DNA of 64,000 nucleotides from Flavobacterium sp. SM15 (GCF_022012335.1 NZ_JAKLTO010000002.1:186001-250000); one strand, 5' to 3'. Positions 28,535 to 39,485 are shown, numbered from the stretch's first letter. Numbers and translations are program-made. Notes: generated from the sequence alone by a model not told the origin.

Positions 28535-31171
28535 TTATTTCACAAACGAAACAGCGTTTTCAAGCGCTTCTTTTATTCCCGCAACATTTTTCCCTCCAGC
28601 TGTCGCAAAGAAAGGCTGTCCGCCTCCGCCACCTTGGATGTATTTTCCTAATTCACGAACCACTTGTCCTGCATTCAACCCTTTACTTTCCACTAATTCT
28701 TTAGAGATATAAGAAGTAAGCATTGGCTTATCGTCTGCTGCGGTTGCTAAAACCAAGAACAGGTTGTCTTTGTTTTGTCCCAATTCGTAAGCTAAATCTT
28801 TTGCTCCGTTCGCATCCAAATCAACCTGAACTGCTAAGAAATCAATTCCATTGATGTTTTGCAACTGACCCGCTAACTCCCCTTTAAGGTTTTTCGCTTT
28901 TTCTTTCAGTAACTGCTCGATTTGTTTTTTCAGTTTTGCATTCTCATCCTGTAAAGAAACTACCGATTTGATCACATCCTGTGGATTTTTCAACGTTTCC
29001 TTAATCTCTTTCAAAGCCGATTCCTGCGCCGAGAAAAACTGTTTCACCGCATCATTGGTAATCGCCTCAATGCGACGGATTCCAGCCGCAACAGCACCTT
29101 CACTTGTAATTTTGAAATGCCAGATCTCTGCAGTGTTTTTCACGTGGATTCCCCCACACAATTCCATGCTTTCGCCGAATTTGATTGCGCGTACATTGTC
29201 CCCGTATTTCTCTCCGAACAACGCCATAGCACCTTCTTCAATCGCTTGAGCAAACGGAATGCTTCTTCTTTCGATTAGCGGTAATTGCTCTTGAATTCTT
29301 GCGTTTACGAAATCTTCCACTTGCTTCAATTCTTCCTCAGTAACTTTTGAGAAATGCGAAAAGTCAAAACGTAAATAATTTGGCGCCACTAATGATCCTT
29401 TTTGCTCTACATGCGTTCCTAAAACCGAACGCAACGCCTGGTGCAATAAGTGGGTAGCCGAGTGGTTGCTTGCTGTATGCGATCTTAAATCTGTGTTTAC
29501 TTTTGCCTGAAAAGTCCCGTTTACATTTTCCGGTAGACTTTTCGCGAAATGCAGAATTAAGTTGTTTTCTTTTTTAGTGTCGATGATTTCGATAGTCTCG
29601 TTTGCAGAAACTAAAATTCCTTTATCACCAACCTGACCTCCGCCTTCCGGATAAAAAGGCGTATTGTCTAAAACGATTTGGTATAATTTTCCGTCTTTTT
29701 TAGAATCTACTTTTCTAAAACGGGTAATTTTCACTTCATTTTCGGTTTGATCGTAGCCTACGAAAGTTTCTACATTGCCCGGAACCAGCACATTCCAATC
29801 CTCAGTTGAAACTTCGGAAGCCGCACGAGAACGCGCTTTTTGTTCTGCCATGGATTTCTCAAACTCGCTTTCGTTGAAGGACATGCCTTTTTCTTTAAGA
29901 ATCAAAGCGGTCAAATCTTTAGGAAATCCGAAGGTATCGTACAATTCGAAAGCTTTTTCACCAGAAACCTCAGCACCTTTAGTTTCAACAACTACATTCT
30001 CTAATAATTGTAATCCTTGATCTAACGTTCTTAGGAAAGACGCTTCTTCTTCTTTGATTACATTCGAAACCAAATTTTTCTGAGCCACAATCTCCGGGAA
30101 GAAAGCCCCCATTTGATTAGCTAAAACCTCAACTAACTGATAAATAAAAGGCTCTTTTGTATTTAAGAACGTAAAACCATAACGAATCGCACGACGCAAA
30201 ATACGACGGATTACATAACCCGCTCCCCCGTTAGAAGGCAACTGACCGTCTGCAATAGCGAAAGCCACCGCACGAACGTGGTCTACAATTACACGAATTG
30301 CAATATTGGTTTTATTTTGCTCTTCGCTGATGTCTTTTATTTCGTTGTTGGTATATTTTTTTCCTGTGATTTGTTCAACTTTAGCAATTAGTGGCGTAAA
30401 TACATCGGTATCGTAGTTAGATGTTACACCTTGCATTGCCATACACAAACGCTCGAAGCCCATTCCGGTATCTACGTGTTGTGCCGGTAATTTTTCTAAT
30501 GAACCATCAGCCTTACGATTGAACTCCATAAATACGTTGTTCCAGATTTCCACTACCTGCGGATGATCTGCGTTTACTAATTCACGCCCTGAAACGGCAG
30601 CTCTTTCTGCATCGGTACGCAAATCGATATGGATTTCGGAACACGGTCCGCACGGTCCTTGGTCGCCCATTTCCCAGAAATTATCTTTTTTATTTCCAAG
30701 GATGATTCGGTCTTCTGAAACGTATTGTTTCCAGATATCGAATGCCTCTTGATCGAAAGGAACATTTTCTGCAGGATTTCCTTCAAACACGGAAACATAC
30801 AAACGATCTTTGTCCAATTTCAACACTTCCGTTAAGAATTCCCAAGCCCAAGCTAAGGCTTCTTTCTTGAAGTAATCGCCAAACGACCAGTTCCCCAACA
30901 TCTCGAACATGGTGTGGTGGTAGGTATCAAAACCTACATCTTCCAAATCGTTGTGCTTTCCGGATACACGAAGACATTTTTGCGTATCGGCTATTCTTGG
31001 TGATTTCGGTGTTCCGTTCCCAAGAAAAAACTCTTTAAACTGAGCCATTCCGGAATTGTTAAACATCAAAGTCGGATCGTCTTTTAAAACGATCGGCGCA
31101 GAAGGAACGATTAAATGTCCTTTGCTTTCAAAAAAATCAAGGTAAGCCTTACGAATGTCTTGTGATTTCAT
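28535..31171 (-). CDS. alaS: Alanyl-tRNA synthetase
   Basis: This enzyme charges tRNA-Ala in the cytosol. The protein is 878 residues, the normal family size, starting at [19 protein letters not shown]; the 14 residues upstream in frame lack family character. The class II catalytic core covers the first third, including [13 protein letters not shown] and the [10 protein letters not shown] loop. The editing domain has zinc ligands in HSATHLLH and CGGIH. The C-terminal coiled coil and DHHA1 domain with the [14 protein letters not shown]ly-rich loop are complete. No internal disruption seen. Confidence 0.97.
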   Translation of the reverse strand: MKSQDIRKAYLDFFESKGHLIVPSAPIVLKDDPTLMFNNSGMAQFKEFFLGNGTPKSPRIADTQKCLRVSGKHNDLEDVGFDTYHHTMFEMLGNWSFGDYFKKEALAWAWEFLTEVLKLDKDRLYVSVFEGNPAENVPFDQEAFDIWKQYVSEDRIILGNKKDNFWEMGDQGPCGPCSEIHIDLRTDAERAAVSGRELVNADHPQVVEIWNNVFMEFNRKADGSLEKLPAQHVDTGMGFERLCMAMQGVTSNYDTDVFTPLIAKVEQITGKKYTNNEIKDISEEQNKTNIAIRVIVDHVRAVAFAIADGQLPSNGGAGYVIRRILRRAIRYGFTFLNTKEPFIYQLVEVLANQMGAFFPEIVAQKNLVSNVIKEEEASFLRTLDQGLQLLENVVVETKGAEVSGEKAFELYDTFGFPKDLTALILKEKGMSFNESEFEKSMAEQKARSRAASEVSTEDWNVLVPGNVETFVGYDQTENEVKITRFRKVDSKKDGKLYQIVLDNTPFYPEGGGQVGDKGILVSANETIEIIDTKKENNLILHFAKSLPENVNGTFQAKVNTDLRSHTASNHSATHLLHQALRSVLGTHVEQKGSLVAPNYLRFDFSHFSKVTEEELKQVEDFVNARIQEQLPLIERRSIPFAQAIEEGAMALFGEKYGDNVRAIKFGESMELCGGIHVKNTAEIWHFKITSEGAVAAGIRRIEAITNDAVKQFFSAQESALKEIKETLKNPQDVIKSVVSLQDENAKLKKQIEQLLKEKAKNLKGELAGQLQNINGIDFLAVQVDLDANGAKDLAYELGQNKDNLFLVLATAADDKPMLTSYISKELVESKGLNAGQVVRELGKYIQGGGGGQPFFATAGGKNVAGIKEALENAVSFVK

Positions 31172-31519
31172 TTTTTTATTTCTGTTTTTGCTACGAATTG
31201 TATGAATTCGCACTAATTTTCTATTCCGATTACAAAAAGTAAAATGGCTGCTCCCCTAGCCCTGACAGAGCGGTTAGCTCACGATTTCAATCGTGACTAG
31301 TAGCGAAGGCAGGTAAACGGCTTACAAACTTGCCAAATGTTTCGCTTCAAAAAAACAACTATTTTGAAACATTTTTTAAATTTGTTCGTATAACCCTTAC
31401 AACCGGCTCGCAAACACCATTTTATAAGCTGCAAAAATAGTATATTTTACAACAAAAAGAAGGAGAAACCGCAAGCTTTTAATGAGATTTGATTTTACCG
31501 ATTTACAAAACACAAACCA
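31172..31519. other. Divergent alaS / MerR intergenic region
   Basis: About 350 bases without a gene. It contains a palindromic repeat (31,248-31,322, described separately) and A+T-rich sequence likely to hold both divergent promoters, though no box pair with good spacing is obvious. Confidence 0.45.
31248..31322. repeat. Flavobacterial intergenic palindromic repeat, type 2
   Basis: It begins CCCCTAGCCCTGACAGAGCGG, has an inner hairpin CACGATT TCA AATCGTG, and ends in TAGTAGCGAAGGCAGG. The outer arm CCTAGCCCTGA is the same kind as the TAGCCCCGAT arms at 38,412-38,512 and 57,919-58,022. This is part of a dispersed non-coding repeat family. Confidence 0.5.
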
Positions 31520-31849
31520 ATGCATTTAGACTTACCCGAAAAAAGATATTACAGCATAGGCGAACTGGCCAAAGCATTTGACGTGAACGCTTCGCTCATT
31601 CGATTTTGGGATAAGGAATTCGATATTTTAAAACCGAAAAAAAATGCCAAAGGCAATCGAATGTTTACCCCAGAAGATGTAAAAAACCTCCAACTGATTT
31701 ATCATTTGGTCAAGGAACGAGGCTTTACTTTAGACGGAGCCAAAGTACATTTGAAAGAAGGCCAGAAAAAAACGCTGGACAAGTTTGAAATTATAAGAAA
31801 ACTAGAAGCCATCAAAGTACAGCTTACCAACATGAAAAACGAATTGTAA
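31520..31849 (+). CDS. MerR-family transcriptional regulator
   Basis: A 109-residue DNA-binding protein. The N-terminal winged helix carries the MerR signature YYSIGELAKAFDVNASLIRFWDKEF, then GNRMFTPEDVKNLQLIYHLVKERGFTLDGAK. A short helical tail (about 30 residues) follows in place of a ligand-binding domain, as in the small MerR proteins of Bacteroidota. It lies 64 bases upstream of the LemA gene on the same strand, the usual flavobacterial arrangement, and may control that operon; this is inferred from position. Confidence 0.88.
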   Translation: MHLDLPEKRYYSIGELAKAFDVNASLIRFWDKEFDILKPKKNAKGNRMFTPEDVKNLQLIYHLVKERGFTLDGAKVHLKEGQKKTLDKFEIIRKLEAIKVQLTNMKNEL

Positions 31850-31913
31850 GTAACATTTTATAAGATTAACGACTAATTAAATTCAGAAAAACAACCTTTA
31901 AAACTAAACACAC

Positions 31914-32531
31914 ATGAGAAAATGGTTAATTCCCGTAGGTATAATTGTAGTAATTGTATTTGCTTTGTACAGCTGGGCTAAAGGAGTAAACAACACCGCA
32001 GTTACCATGAGCGAAGGCATTAAAGAAGCCTGGGGTAACGTTGAAACTTCCTACCAAAGACGTAACGACCTTATCGGAAACTTAGTAAAAACCGTGCAAG
32101 GTGCTGCCGATTTCGAAAAAGGAACTTTAACCGCGGTAATCGAAGCCCGTGCTAAAGCGACTCAAGTAACAATCGACCCAAGCAACATCACACCGGAGCA
32201 ATTGGCTCAGTTCAATCAGGCGCAAGGAGGGGTAACTTCTGCATTATCAAGATTATTGGTTACGGTGGAGCAATATCCGAACTTAAAAGCCAACGAAAAC
32301 TTCTTGAAATTACAAGACGAATTGGCAAGTACGGAAAATCAAATTTTAACAGCACGTACACGTTTTAACGAGCAAGTTAAACCGTACAATACCCACATCA
32401 AAACCTTCCCTAACAGTTTGTTAGCCGGCATGTTCGGATTTACTGAAAAAGCCTATTTCGATGCGGTAGCCGGTGCTGAAAAACCAGTAGACGTACAATT
32501 TGATTTCAATAAAACCGAAGAGAAAAAATAA
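31914..32531 (+). CDS. LemA family protein
   Basis: A 205-residue protein with one N-terminal membrane helix (PVGIIVVIVFALYSWAKG) followed by the helical LemA domain: KEAWGNVETSYQRRNDLIGNLV, GVTSALSRLLVTVEQYPNLKANENFLKLQDELASTENQI and YNTHIKTFPNSLLAGMFGF are all characteristic. LemA proteins are membrane-anchored helical proteins of unknown biochemical role, often found beside TPM proteins. Its stop overlaps the next start by one base (TAATG), so translation is coupled. Confidence 0.93.
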   Translation: MRKWLIPVGIIVVIVFALYSWAKGVNNTAVTMSEGIKEAWGNVETSYQRRNDLIGNLVKTVQGAADFEKGTLTAVIEARAKATQVTIDPSNITPEQLAQFNQAQGGVTSALSRLLVTVEQYPNLKANENFLKLQDELASTENQILTARTRFNEQVKPYNTHIKTFPNSLLAGMFGFTEKAYFDAVAGAEKPVDVQFDFNKTEEKK

Positions 32532-32968
32532 TGTCTTTAACGGAAGATTTTCTAACCCCGGAAGAAGAAAAAGAGATTGTACATGCGATTTCTTTAGCGG
32601 AAAAAAACACTTCCGGTGAAATCAGGGTTCATATTGAAGCACATACTGAAAAACCTCCGCTGCAAAGGGCTCAGGAGGTTTTTCACGCTTTAAATATGGA
32701 TAAAACTGAAGCGCGTAATGGCGTTTTGTTTTACGTTGGTGTTCAGGACCATACTTTTGCAATCATTGGAGACCAAGGCATCGACAAAGTTGTTGAAGCT
32801 GACTTCTGGGATTGTACCAAAGACCTCATCATTGAACATTTCAAAAACAAACGTTATAAGCAAGGTTTGGTAGAAGGAATTTTAAGAGCCGGCGACCGAC
32901 TTAAAAAATACTTCCCATATCAAAGTGACGACACCAACGAATTATCTAACGAAATCTCCAAAGGATAA
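32531..32968 (+). CDS. TPM domain protein (short)
   Basis: A 145-residue protein that consists of a TPM_phosphatase-type domain without signal peptide or membrane helix: EEKEIVHAISLAEKNTSGEIRVHIEA near the start, then NGVLFYVGVQDHTFAIIGDQGID. It is probably cytosolic. It overlaps lemA by one base and its stop abuts the next ATG directly, so the three genes form one tight operon. Activity in the family is uncertain: phosphatase in some members, structural in others. Confidence 0.88.
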   Translation: MSLTEDFLTPEEEKEIVHAISLAEKNTSGEIRVHIEAHTEKPPLQRAQEVFHALNMDKTEARNGVLFYVGVQDHTFAIIGDQGIDKVVEADFWDCTKDLIIEHFKNKRYKQGLVEGILRAGDRLKKYFPYQSDDTNELSNEISKG

Positions 32969-33766
32969 ATGACAAATTTCCTTTTTAAAATGATAAAAAT
33001 CCTGATTGCGGTAACTTTTGTAATGTTGCATCAATTCGGGTTTGCTCAATATACCATTCCTGAAAAACCCAGTTTTCAAACCAGTGTTTACGACTATGCA
33101 AATTTGCTGAGTTCATCTGAAAAACAACAACTTGAAAACAAACTGGTTAAATACTCCGATTCGACTACAACTCAAATTGTGGTGATTACCATAGAAGATC
33201 TTAAAGGGGAAGACATTGGAATTTTAACTCCGAAATGGGCACATCAATGGGGTATAGGGCAAGCCAAACAGGACAATGGGGTTTTAATCCTGCTTTCCAA
33301 AAACGACCGTAAAATTTGGATTGCTCCCGGCTATGGTGTTGAAGACCGACTTACCGCCGGAATTACCGGAGAATTGGTTCGCAACGTCATCATACCGGAA
33401 TTTAAAGCCGGAAGCTATTACAACGGTTTAGACAAAGGCTCCGATGCTATTTTCGAGGTTCTGAAAGGAAAATACAAAGGCACGCGCATTGCGGATAAAT
33501 CCGAAGGACCGGGCATAGGAAAAATCATTTTTTTCATCATCCTTTTCATTATCATTATTATCATTCTTTCCAAAAATAATCGCGGCGGTGGACGTGGCGG
33601 GCGTTTCTCCGGACCAGATTTGGGAGACATCATTATCCTTAGCAGCTTAGGCCGCGGTGGTTTTGGTGGTGGAAGTTCTTCCGGTGGAGGTTTTGGTGGC
33701 GGAGGCTTCGGCGGAGGTTTTGGCGGCGGAGGTTTCTCCGGTGGTGGAGCTGGCGGAAGTTGGTAA
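32969..33766 (+). CDS. TPM domain protein with Gly-rich C-terminus
   Basis: A 265-residue envelope protein. A signal peptide ends at FGFAQ, followed by a TPM domain (DYANLLSSSEKQQLENKLVKY, then NGVLILLSKNDRKIWIAPGYGVED). A transmembrane helix (IIFFIILFIIIIIILS, about residue 185) and a Gly/Ser-rich tail ending in GGAGGSW complete it. This layout is the standard YgcG-like long TPM protein and pairs with the short TPM and LemA genes upstream. The domain likely faces the periplasm. A terminator follows. Confidence 0.9.
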   Translation: MTNFLFKMIKILIAVTFVMLHQFGFAQYTIPEKPSFQTSVYDYANLLSSSEKQQLENKLVKYSDSTTTQIVVITIEDLKGEDIGILTPKWAHQWGIGQAKQDNGVLILLSKNDRKIWIAPGYGVEDRLTAGITGELVRNVIIPEFKAGSYYNGLDKGSDAIFEVLKGKYKGTRIADKSEGPGIGKIIFFIILFIIIIIILSKNNRGGGRGGRFSGPDLGDIIILSSLGRGGFGGGSSSGGGFGGGGFGGGFGGGGFSGGGAGGSW

Positions 33767-33798
33767 ATTCAAAATTTACGACAAGTTTATACACAAAA

Positions 33799-33830
33799 AA
33801 ACAGAGTGCCAAGGCACTCTGTTTTTTTTT
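33799..33830 (+). terminator. Intrinsic terminator of the LemA-TPM operon
   Basis: ACAGAGTGCC and GGCACTCTGT pair around AA, followed by nine T residues. Confidence 0.9.
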
Positions 33831-33904
33831 ACACAATTGTTTTATTACCAGTTTATTAACTTAAAAAAAGTACACAAATCGTACCTTTACAAGAAATCAA
33901 TATC

Positions 33905-34117
33905 ATGAAAAACGTTGCAATAAAACTGGTATGGGCAACGACATTGTATGTATTTGGATTTGCAGTTTTGTGCCAAACCGAGGTTTCATTCAAATTCTTA
34001 ATTGGCTCAATGATTTTTGGATTTCTTTTGATCCCTTTCATGGTTTATAAAGTACTAAGCGATAACTACGCTTCCAACAAAACATTTGATCAATGGTATG
34101 AAGATTATCCTGTTTAG
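33905..34117 (+). CDS. Small two-helix membrane protein, unknown
   Basis: A 70-residue protein with two hydrophobic helices (LVWATTLYVFGFAVLC and FLIGSMIFGFLLIPFMVY) and a soluble C-terminal tail ending TFDQWYEDYPV. TACCTTTAC about 24 bases upstream resembles a -7 box. It stands alone between two terminators. I do not recognise a named family. Confidence 0.6.
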   Translation: MKNVAIKLVWATTLYVFGFAVLCQTEVSFKFLIGSMIFGFLLIPFMVYKVLSDNYASNKTFDQWYEDYPV

Positions 34118-34134
34118 AGATTCTTAATTAAATT

Positions 34135-34166
34135 AAAAAAGAGATAGTTTCAACTATCTCTTTTTT
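34135..34166. terminator. Bidirectional terminator
   Basis: AAAAAAGAGATAGTT pairs with AACTATCTCTTTTTT around a two-base loop, between convergent genes. Confidence 0.9.
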
Positions 34167-34169
34167 AAT

Positions 34170-36953
34170 TTAATGCATCATAAAGCGCCCTCTCGAAGGC
34201 TTTTCCTTTCCGGCAAATTTTTCAATTTTATAAGTTAAAGAAAACATTGCATAGCGTTTCAACACTGTATTTTGCTCATCACGAATGGTTGTTGCAGAAA
34301 TCGTTCTTGTTGCACTCTGATTTTGGTTTAACACATCATACACCTTAACCTTTGCCGTAAATTTTTTATTGAAAAAGCTATAGGCTAAACTGGTATTCCA
34401 CAAATAAAAATCTTTTTTGAAACCATCTGCAATATTGGAATTATAAGTATATCCAAAATCATTTCCGAATACCCAGTTTTTAGGCCAATAATTAGTTACC
34501 TGAACATTAAAACGGTGAAGCACGTTGGTCGCTTTGTCAAGAGGATAATTATTATAACGTGTATCAGAATACGTAAAATTATACGATGGGCTAACCGTTA
34601 ACAATTCTCCATAATCGTAATTTAAAAACACTCTAGGTGTTAAACGCGTAGATTGTGCTTCATAAAGTTTATCGTTGTTGAATCCTTTAGTAAGCCCGAA
34701 ATTTGCATTCATTCCAAAACCAAAACGGAATTTGTGCGCTTCCTGCTTAAGAGATTTACTCCAGTTCCCTCCCATCCAACTTGAATAGGTATCCCTTACA
34801 TTGGTATAAGTGGTAAATCGTTTTCCACCGTCTTCAATTTTTGTTGAAGCTACCACCTGACTCTCGTAATAATCGCCCCCTGCATAAAACGAATATCCAG
34901 ATCGGCTGGCATAATCGTAATTGCTAAAGCCTAAGTAGATATTGTGGTTCTTGTTCAGGTCTAAGTCTGCATTTCCTTTGTAAGTAACAAGGGGATTGGA
35001 CAAATCTTCAACCGGTAATACCTGATCTGCAGTAGGAAAATCAAATTCATAAGTATAACCCATCCACGCATGTATGGATTTAGTAAAGTTATAATTCATA
35101 TTTGCTCTTGCATAAGGCAATACATATTTCCTATTCAAATCGGTAACCGCATCTCGATATAGGGAATGATTATCAAAATCGGAAATTGCCGTACCTCCTG
35201 CCACACTGAAGTTTAAATTCTTCTTATTGACACTGAATCCTGCACTTGGTTTTACCGTACGAATAGTTGAAGTCAAATAGTTGGTTAAAAACTCATTTTC
35301 ATCCGAATACGATTGTTCGGTTGCATCATAATTAAAAGCCTTGCGGTCTTTAGAATTCTTTTTCCAGTTGTATTCCAACGCCAGATCTACTTTAAGGGAA
35401 TCTTTCAAAGGCTCTGAGTATTCTGTATTCAAAAAATAGGTATCACTCAAGTTTCGGTTTTTCTTCACCTGATCCCTAAAATCATCCGGAGTAGTTCCCT
35501 GATAATAAATAGTTGCCGATTTATTGTAAGAGGTAACATTATCCCTAGCATTCTCATTCTCGAACGAAACATTTATAAAACGGCCTCTTTTATTTAGCGC
35601 TTTATTAAAGAAAATGTTACTCTTGAAATTATTACCATCACTCTCATCAAAGGTTTGTGAAGTACTTTCATTTAAAAGCAGCTCATTCAAATCTTTAGAA
35701 GCCTGAGCCATTTTAGTACGGTCTTTCCCTGTTGACTTTGAAAAATTAGGGGTAAAAACAATGGATGAAGTAGAATCGATCTTAAATTCAAATTCCATTT
35801 TGGCCATATGACTAAAACGATCGTTTTTTACTTCTGATGCAGATTCTGTAATAAAATTTCGGTTTGTGGCAAAATTAACCTGTCGGGTCCGGTTGTTGTT
35901 TTTTGAATGCTGATCGGAGAAAAAATAGCTTCCATTTACATCTGCTTTTTTGGAAAGGGCATCGGAATAATTGATCCCTACCATGTCCGATTGGGTAATT
36001 CCCGAACCTCCACCAAAACGCATTCCGTTAAGACCAAACGAACCGTTATCATTATAATAAACCGAACGGCTACGACCACCACCCATGTTATCAAAAATTT
36101 CATCCATGGAAAAACCAATGGAATTAATATTATTGGAAGAAGCCAAAACACTAATTTTTCGTTTGTTTTTAAAATAATTGATCAGCCCGCTGCTTTCATA
36201 ACGGTCGTCGGTTCCGTAACCTGCCATGAATTTTCCGAAAAGGCCTTTATTTTTATCTTCATCAATGGTAAGGTTGATGCTTGCATTGTTTGAAGTTGCT
36301 GCTTTTCCGGAAAGCTCTTCTTTTTTGGTTTTGGTTTCGGTAACCTGTACTTTATTGATAATATCCGAAGGTAAACTTTGCAAGGCCACTTTTCCGTCCT
36401 TATCGAAAAACGGTTTTCCATTCACTAAAATCTGATTTACTTCTTTTCCGTTAACAGTAATTTTCCCTTCACTGTCAATTTCCACTCCTGGCAATTGTTT
36501 TAAAAGGGTTTCTACGTTGGCATCCGGACGTACTTTAAAAGATGCGGCGTTAAATTCCAGCGTGTCTTTTTTAATACGAATGGGTGGTGCTTCGGCTTTT
36601 ACAATTATTTCACCTAATTGTTTAGCCTGTTCTTTCAAAGGGATAATTCCGAAATCTTTTGCTTTTAAAAGCTCTGAAATACTCAATTTATAATCCTCAA
36701 AACCAACCATGGATACTTTTAAAAAAGTAGGCTTATCGGTTTTCTTTACATTGAGAACAAAATCACCATTTTTATTGGATATGGTGTAATCCACCAACGT
36801 GGAATCTTTCACAACGGATAAGTAAACCGTTGCCGCTTCAATGGGAAGCTTATTTTTCTCTTCAATAATTTTTCCTTTGATTGAAAAGGAATTTTGTGCA
36901 AAGGCACTTACAGCAAATAATGCAAGAACGAGTACTATTAGTTTTTTTGGCAT
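34170..36953 (-). CDS. Outer membrane beta-barrel protein with carboxypeptidase-like regulatory and plug domains
   Basis: A 927-residue outer membrane protein. I start it at MPKKLIVLVLALF, which gives a proper signal peptide ending SAFAQ. Next is a carboxypeptidase regulatory-like domain (FSIKGKIIEEKNKLPIEAATVYL). A plug-like domain follows (RPDANVETLLKQLPGVEIDSEGKITVNG ... VNGKPFFDKDG). The rest is a long beta-barrel with alternating aromatic strands ending at KFAGKEKPSRGRFMMH. It resembles TonB-dependent-receptor relatives of the OMP_b-brl_3 type that are not clearly coupled to a SusD partner; none is adjacent here. The substrate is unknown. A terminator shared with the convergent small gene follows. 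Confidence 0.87.
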   Translation of the reverse strand: MPKKLIVLVLALFAVSAFAQNSFSIKGKIIEEKNKLPIEAATVYLSVVKDSTLVDYTISNKNGDFVLNVKKTDKPTFLKVSMVGFEDYKLSISELLKAKDFGIIPLKEQAKQLGEIIVKAEAPPIRIKKDTLEFNAASFKVRPDANVETLLKQLPGVEIDSEGKITVNGKEVNQILVNGKPFFDKDGKVALQSLPSDIINKVQVTETKTKKEELSGKAATSNNASINLTIDEDKNKGLFGKFMAGYGTDDRYESSGLINYFKNKRKISVLASSNNINSIGFSMDEIFDNMGGGRSRSVYYNDNGSFGLNGMRFGGGSGITQSDMVGINYSDALSKKADVNGSYFFSDQHSKNNNRTRQVNFATNRNFITESASEVKNDRFSHMAKMEFEFKIDSTSSIVFTPNFSKSTGKDRTKMAQASKDLNELLLNESTSQTFDESDGNNFKSNIFFNKALNKRGRFINVSFENENARDNVTSYNKSATIYYQGTTPDDFRDQVKKNRNLSDTYFLNTEYSEPLKDSLKVDLALEYNWKKNSKDRKAFNYDATEQSYSDENEFLTNYLTSTIRTVKPSAGFSVNKKNLNFSVAGGTAISDFDNHSLYRDAVTDLNRKYVLPYARANMNYNFTKSIHAWMGYTYEFDFPTADQVLPVEDLSNPLVTYKGNADLDLNKNHNIYLGFSNYDYASRSGYSFYAGGDYYESQVVASTKIEDGGKRFTTYTNVRDTYSSWMGGNWSKSLKQEAHKFRFGFGMNANFGLTKGFNNDKLYEAQSTRLTPRVFLNYDYGELLTVSPSYNFTYSDTRYNNYPLDKATNVLHRFNVQVTNYWPKNWVFGNDFGYTYNSNIADGFKKDFYLWNTSLAYSFFNKKFTAKVKVYDVLNQNQSATRTISATTIRDEQNTVLKRYAMFSLTYKIEKFAGKEKPSRGRFMMH

Positions 36954-37052
36954 AAATAAAAAAAAATTGCGGTTAAAATGATTTCTCATTAAAACCGCGA
37001 ATTAAAGATTTTATTATGTAAGAATTTTATTTATTTAATAAATTTTAACAAT

Positions 37053-38363
37053 TTATTTCTGTCTGAAGTAAATATCGATGGGTACACCGGAAAAATTATA
37101 GTTCTGGCGCAGCTGATTTTCAATAAAACGCTTGTACGGATCTTTCACATATTGTGGCAAATTTGCAAAAAACACAAACTGTGGGGTTGGCGTTGGCAAC
37201 TGCATACAATATTTAATTTTCACATATTTCCCTTTCAAAGCCGGTGGTGGTGTACGCTCGATAATCGGCAACATCAATTCATTGAATTTTGAAGTAGAAA
37301 CGCGTTGTTTTCTGTTTTCAAACACTTCCACCGCAGTTTCTAACGCTTTTAACAAACGTTGTTTCGTTAATGCGGATACAAACAAAATCGGCACGTCGGT
37401 AAACGGTTCAATCTCTTTACGGATTTTCGCTTCATAATCACGGGCTGACATGGTATCTTTTTCCACCAAATCCCATTTATTCACAAGGATTACAATTCCT
37501 TTACGGTTCTTTTCGGCCAACCAGAAAATACTCTGATCCTGTCCTTCAAAACCACGCGTCGCGTCAATCATCAAGATACAAACATCGGAATGTTCAATAG
37601 CACGTACCGAACGCATTACCGAGTAAAATTCCAAATCTTCTTTCACTTTAGCTTTTCTACGGATTCCCGCGGTATCCACCAAGTTGAATTCAAATCCGAA
37701 ACGGTTGTATTTGGTATCGATCGCGTCACGCGTTGTTCCTGCGATATCGGTAACCACAAAACGATCTTCACCAATTAAAGCATTGATAAACGATGATTTT
37801 CCCGCATTCGGTCTTCCTACCACGCAAAAACGCGGTAACGGACTTTCCTCTTCTACTGCATCGGGCAATTCCGGCAACACTTCTACAAGTGCATCCAACA
37901 ATTCTCCGGTTCCACTACCGTTCATTCCGGCAATAGTAAAATATTCGCCTAATCCTAAATTATAAAATTCCACGGCGTCTTTCTCACGCATGGAGTTATC
38001 TATTTTATTAACAGCCAACAAAATCGGCTTGGTCACTTTGCGAAGCAATTTGGCCACTTCCTCGTCCATTGGCGTGATACCTTCTTCCACATCTACCACG
38101 AAAATGATCGCATCGGCTTCATCAATAGCCAATTCCACCTGACGACGAATTTCGCCTTCAAAAATATCATCCGAACCTTTAATGTACCCCCCGGTATCAA
38201 TTACCGAAAATTCCTTTCCGTTCCACTCACTTTTTCCGTAATTTCTATCACGCGTCACACCGCTCACCGAGTCTACGATGGCTTCTCTTCTTTGAATTAA
38301 ACGGTTAAAAAAAGTCGATTTTCCTACATTTGGTCTTCCGACAATGGCTACGATATTGTTCAT
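37053..38363 (-). CDS. der: Ribosome-associated GTPase Der (EngA)
   Basis: A 436-residue essential GTPase needed for 50S ribosome assembly. It has the diagnostic two GTPase domains in tandem: P-loop GRPNVGKST near residue 9 and GRPNAGKSS near residue 180. Each is followed by its G3 motif (DTGG and DTAG) and an NKxD motif (NKID and NKWD). The C-terminal KH-like domain ends with [12 protein letters not shown]. Length and ends match the family. Era lies upstream on the same strand, separated by a repeat element. Confidence 0.97.
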   Translation of the reverse strand: MNNIVAIVGRPNVGKSTFFNRLIQRREAIVDSVSGVTRDRNYGKSEWNGKEFSVIDTGGYIKGSDDIFEGEIRRQVELAIDEADAIIFVVDVEEGITPMDEEVAKLLRKVTKPILLAVNKIDNSMREKDAVEFYNLGLGEYFTIAGMNGSGTGELLDALVEVLPELPDAVEEESPLPRFCVVGRPNAGKSSFINALIGEDRFVVTDIAGTTRDAIDTKYNRFGFEFNLVDTAGIRRKAKVKEDLEFYSVMRSVRAIEHSDVCILMIDATRGFEGQDQSIFWLAEKNRKGIVILVNKWDLVEKDTMSARDYEAKIRKEIEPFTDVPILFVSALTKQRLLKALETAVEVFENRKQRVSTSKFNELMLPIIERTPPPALKGKYVKIKYCMQLPTPTPQFVFFANLPQYVKDPYKRFIENQLRQNYNFSGVPIDIYFRQK

Positions 38364-38411
38364 TTTCTGCTATTTTGCTGCAAAGTTAGGCTTTTTATTT
38401 TATATGAAGCT

Positions 38412-38512
38412 TCTCCCGCTATTCGCTGTATCTTTTTGCCAGACGTTCAACTCTTAAACAAATTCGTCAAAAACAAAAAGGATGCCGCTGCTATCGGGGC
38501 TATTTTGAGTTT
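38412..38512. repeat. Flavobacterial intergenic palindromic repeat, type 2
   Basis: Between era and der: CTCCCGCTATTCGCTGTATC ... CAAAAAGGATGCCGCTGC, then TATCGGGGCTA. On the minus strand it reads TAGCCCCGATAGCAGCGGCA, then TCCTTTTTG ... AGATACAGCGAATAGCGGGAG. I recognise this as a repeat commonly found between Flavobacterium genes. Confidence 0.55.
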
Positions 38513-38524
38513 TTCAGTTCGGGC

Positions 38525-39409
38525 TTATTTTTGATTGTACCCGAAACGACGCAATTGAAATGCGTTGCTTCTCCAGTCTTTGTTCACTTTCACGAACATT
38601 TCAATATGGATTTGTTTTCCGAAGAATTTCTCCAAATCCTCACGCGCCTGAATCCCGACTTTTTTAATCGCCGCACCTTTGTGCCCGATGATAATTCCTT
38701 TTTGGGTGTCGCGCTCCACCATTATTATGGCACGAATTCGGATGATATCGTCGTCTTCCTTAAATTCTTCCGTCTCAATTTCTACCGCGTATGGGATTTC
38801 CTTGTCGTAGTTCAAAAGGATTTTCTCGCGAATAGTTTCATTTACGAAGAAACGTTCAGGCTTGTCGGTTAACGCGTCTTTCGGATAATAAGGAGGAGAT
38901 TCCGGCAACAATTCCAAAATACGATCAAAAACCGCCGTCACATTAAAGTTTTCCAAAGCGGAAATCGGGAAGATTTCGGCATTCGGCACTTTTTCTTTCC
39001 ACAAATTCACCTGCTCTTCCAATTGTTCCTGATTCGATTTATCGATTTTATTCAACAAAAGCAAAACCGGAATTTTGGAGTGAATGATCTTATTAAAAAA
39101 ATCTTCGTCTTTCAGTTCCTTCTCCCCAATTTCCACCATGTACACCAATACATCGGCATCTTCAAAGGCAGATTTCACAAAATTCATCATGGATTCCTGC
39201 ATTTCATAGGCCGGTTTAATAATTCCTGGCGTATCGGAAAACATAATCTGAAAATCGTCTCCGTTAACAATTCCTAAAATCCTGTGACGCGTGGTTTGCG
39301 CTTTAGATGTAATGATAGAAAGACGCTCCCCAACAAACGCATTCATTAGTGTGGACTTTCCAACATTTGGATTTCCAATGATGTTTACAAAACCTGCTTT
39401 GTGTGACAT
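38525..39409 (-). CDS. era: GTPase Era
   Basis: A 294-residue GTPase that binds 16S rRNA and helps mature the 30S subunit. The P-loop is GNPNVGKST at about residues 12-20, G3 is DTPG, and the NKID motif is present. The C-terminal KH domain contains VERDTQKGIIIGHKGAAIKKVG, including the GxxG loop that contacts RNA. Length and ends are normal. It is divergent from the tandem initiator tRNA genes by about 80 bases. Confidence 0.97.
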   Translation of the reverse strand: MSHKAGFVNIIGNPNVGKSTLMNAFVGERLSIITSKAQTTRHRILGIVNGDDFQIMFSDTPGIIKPAYEMQESMMNFVKSAFEDADVLVYMVEIGEKELKDEDFFNKIIHSKIPVLLLLNKIDKSNQEQLEEQVNLWKEKVPNAEIFPISALENFNVTAVFDRILELLPESPPYYPKDALTDKPERFFVNETIREKILLNYDKEIPYAVEIETEEFKEDDDIIRIRAIIMVERDTQKGIIIGHKGAAIKKVGIQAREDLEKFFGKQIHIEMFVKVNKDWRSNAFQLRRFGYNQK

Positions 39410-39485
39410 GGTAAAAAAATTAGCCTACAAAGGTAGTCATATCAAGCGAATAGACGAAATAAAACAATATTATTCTAAATAAAAC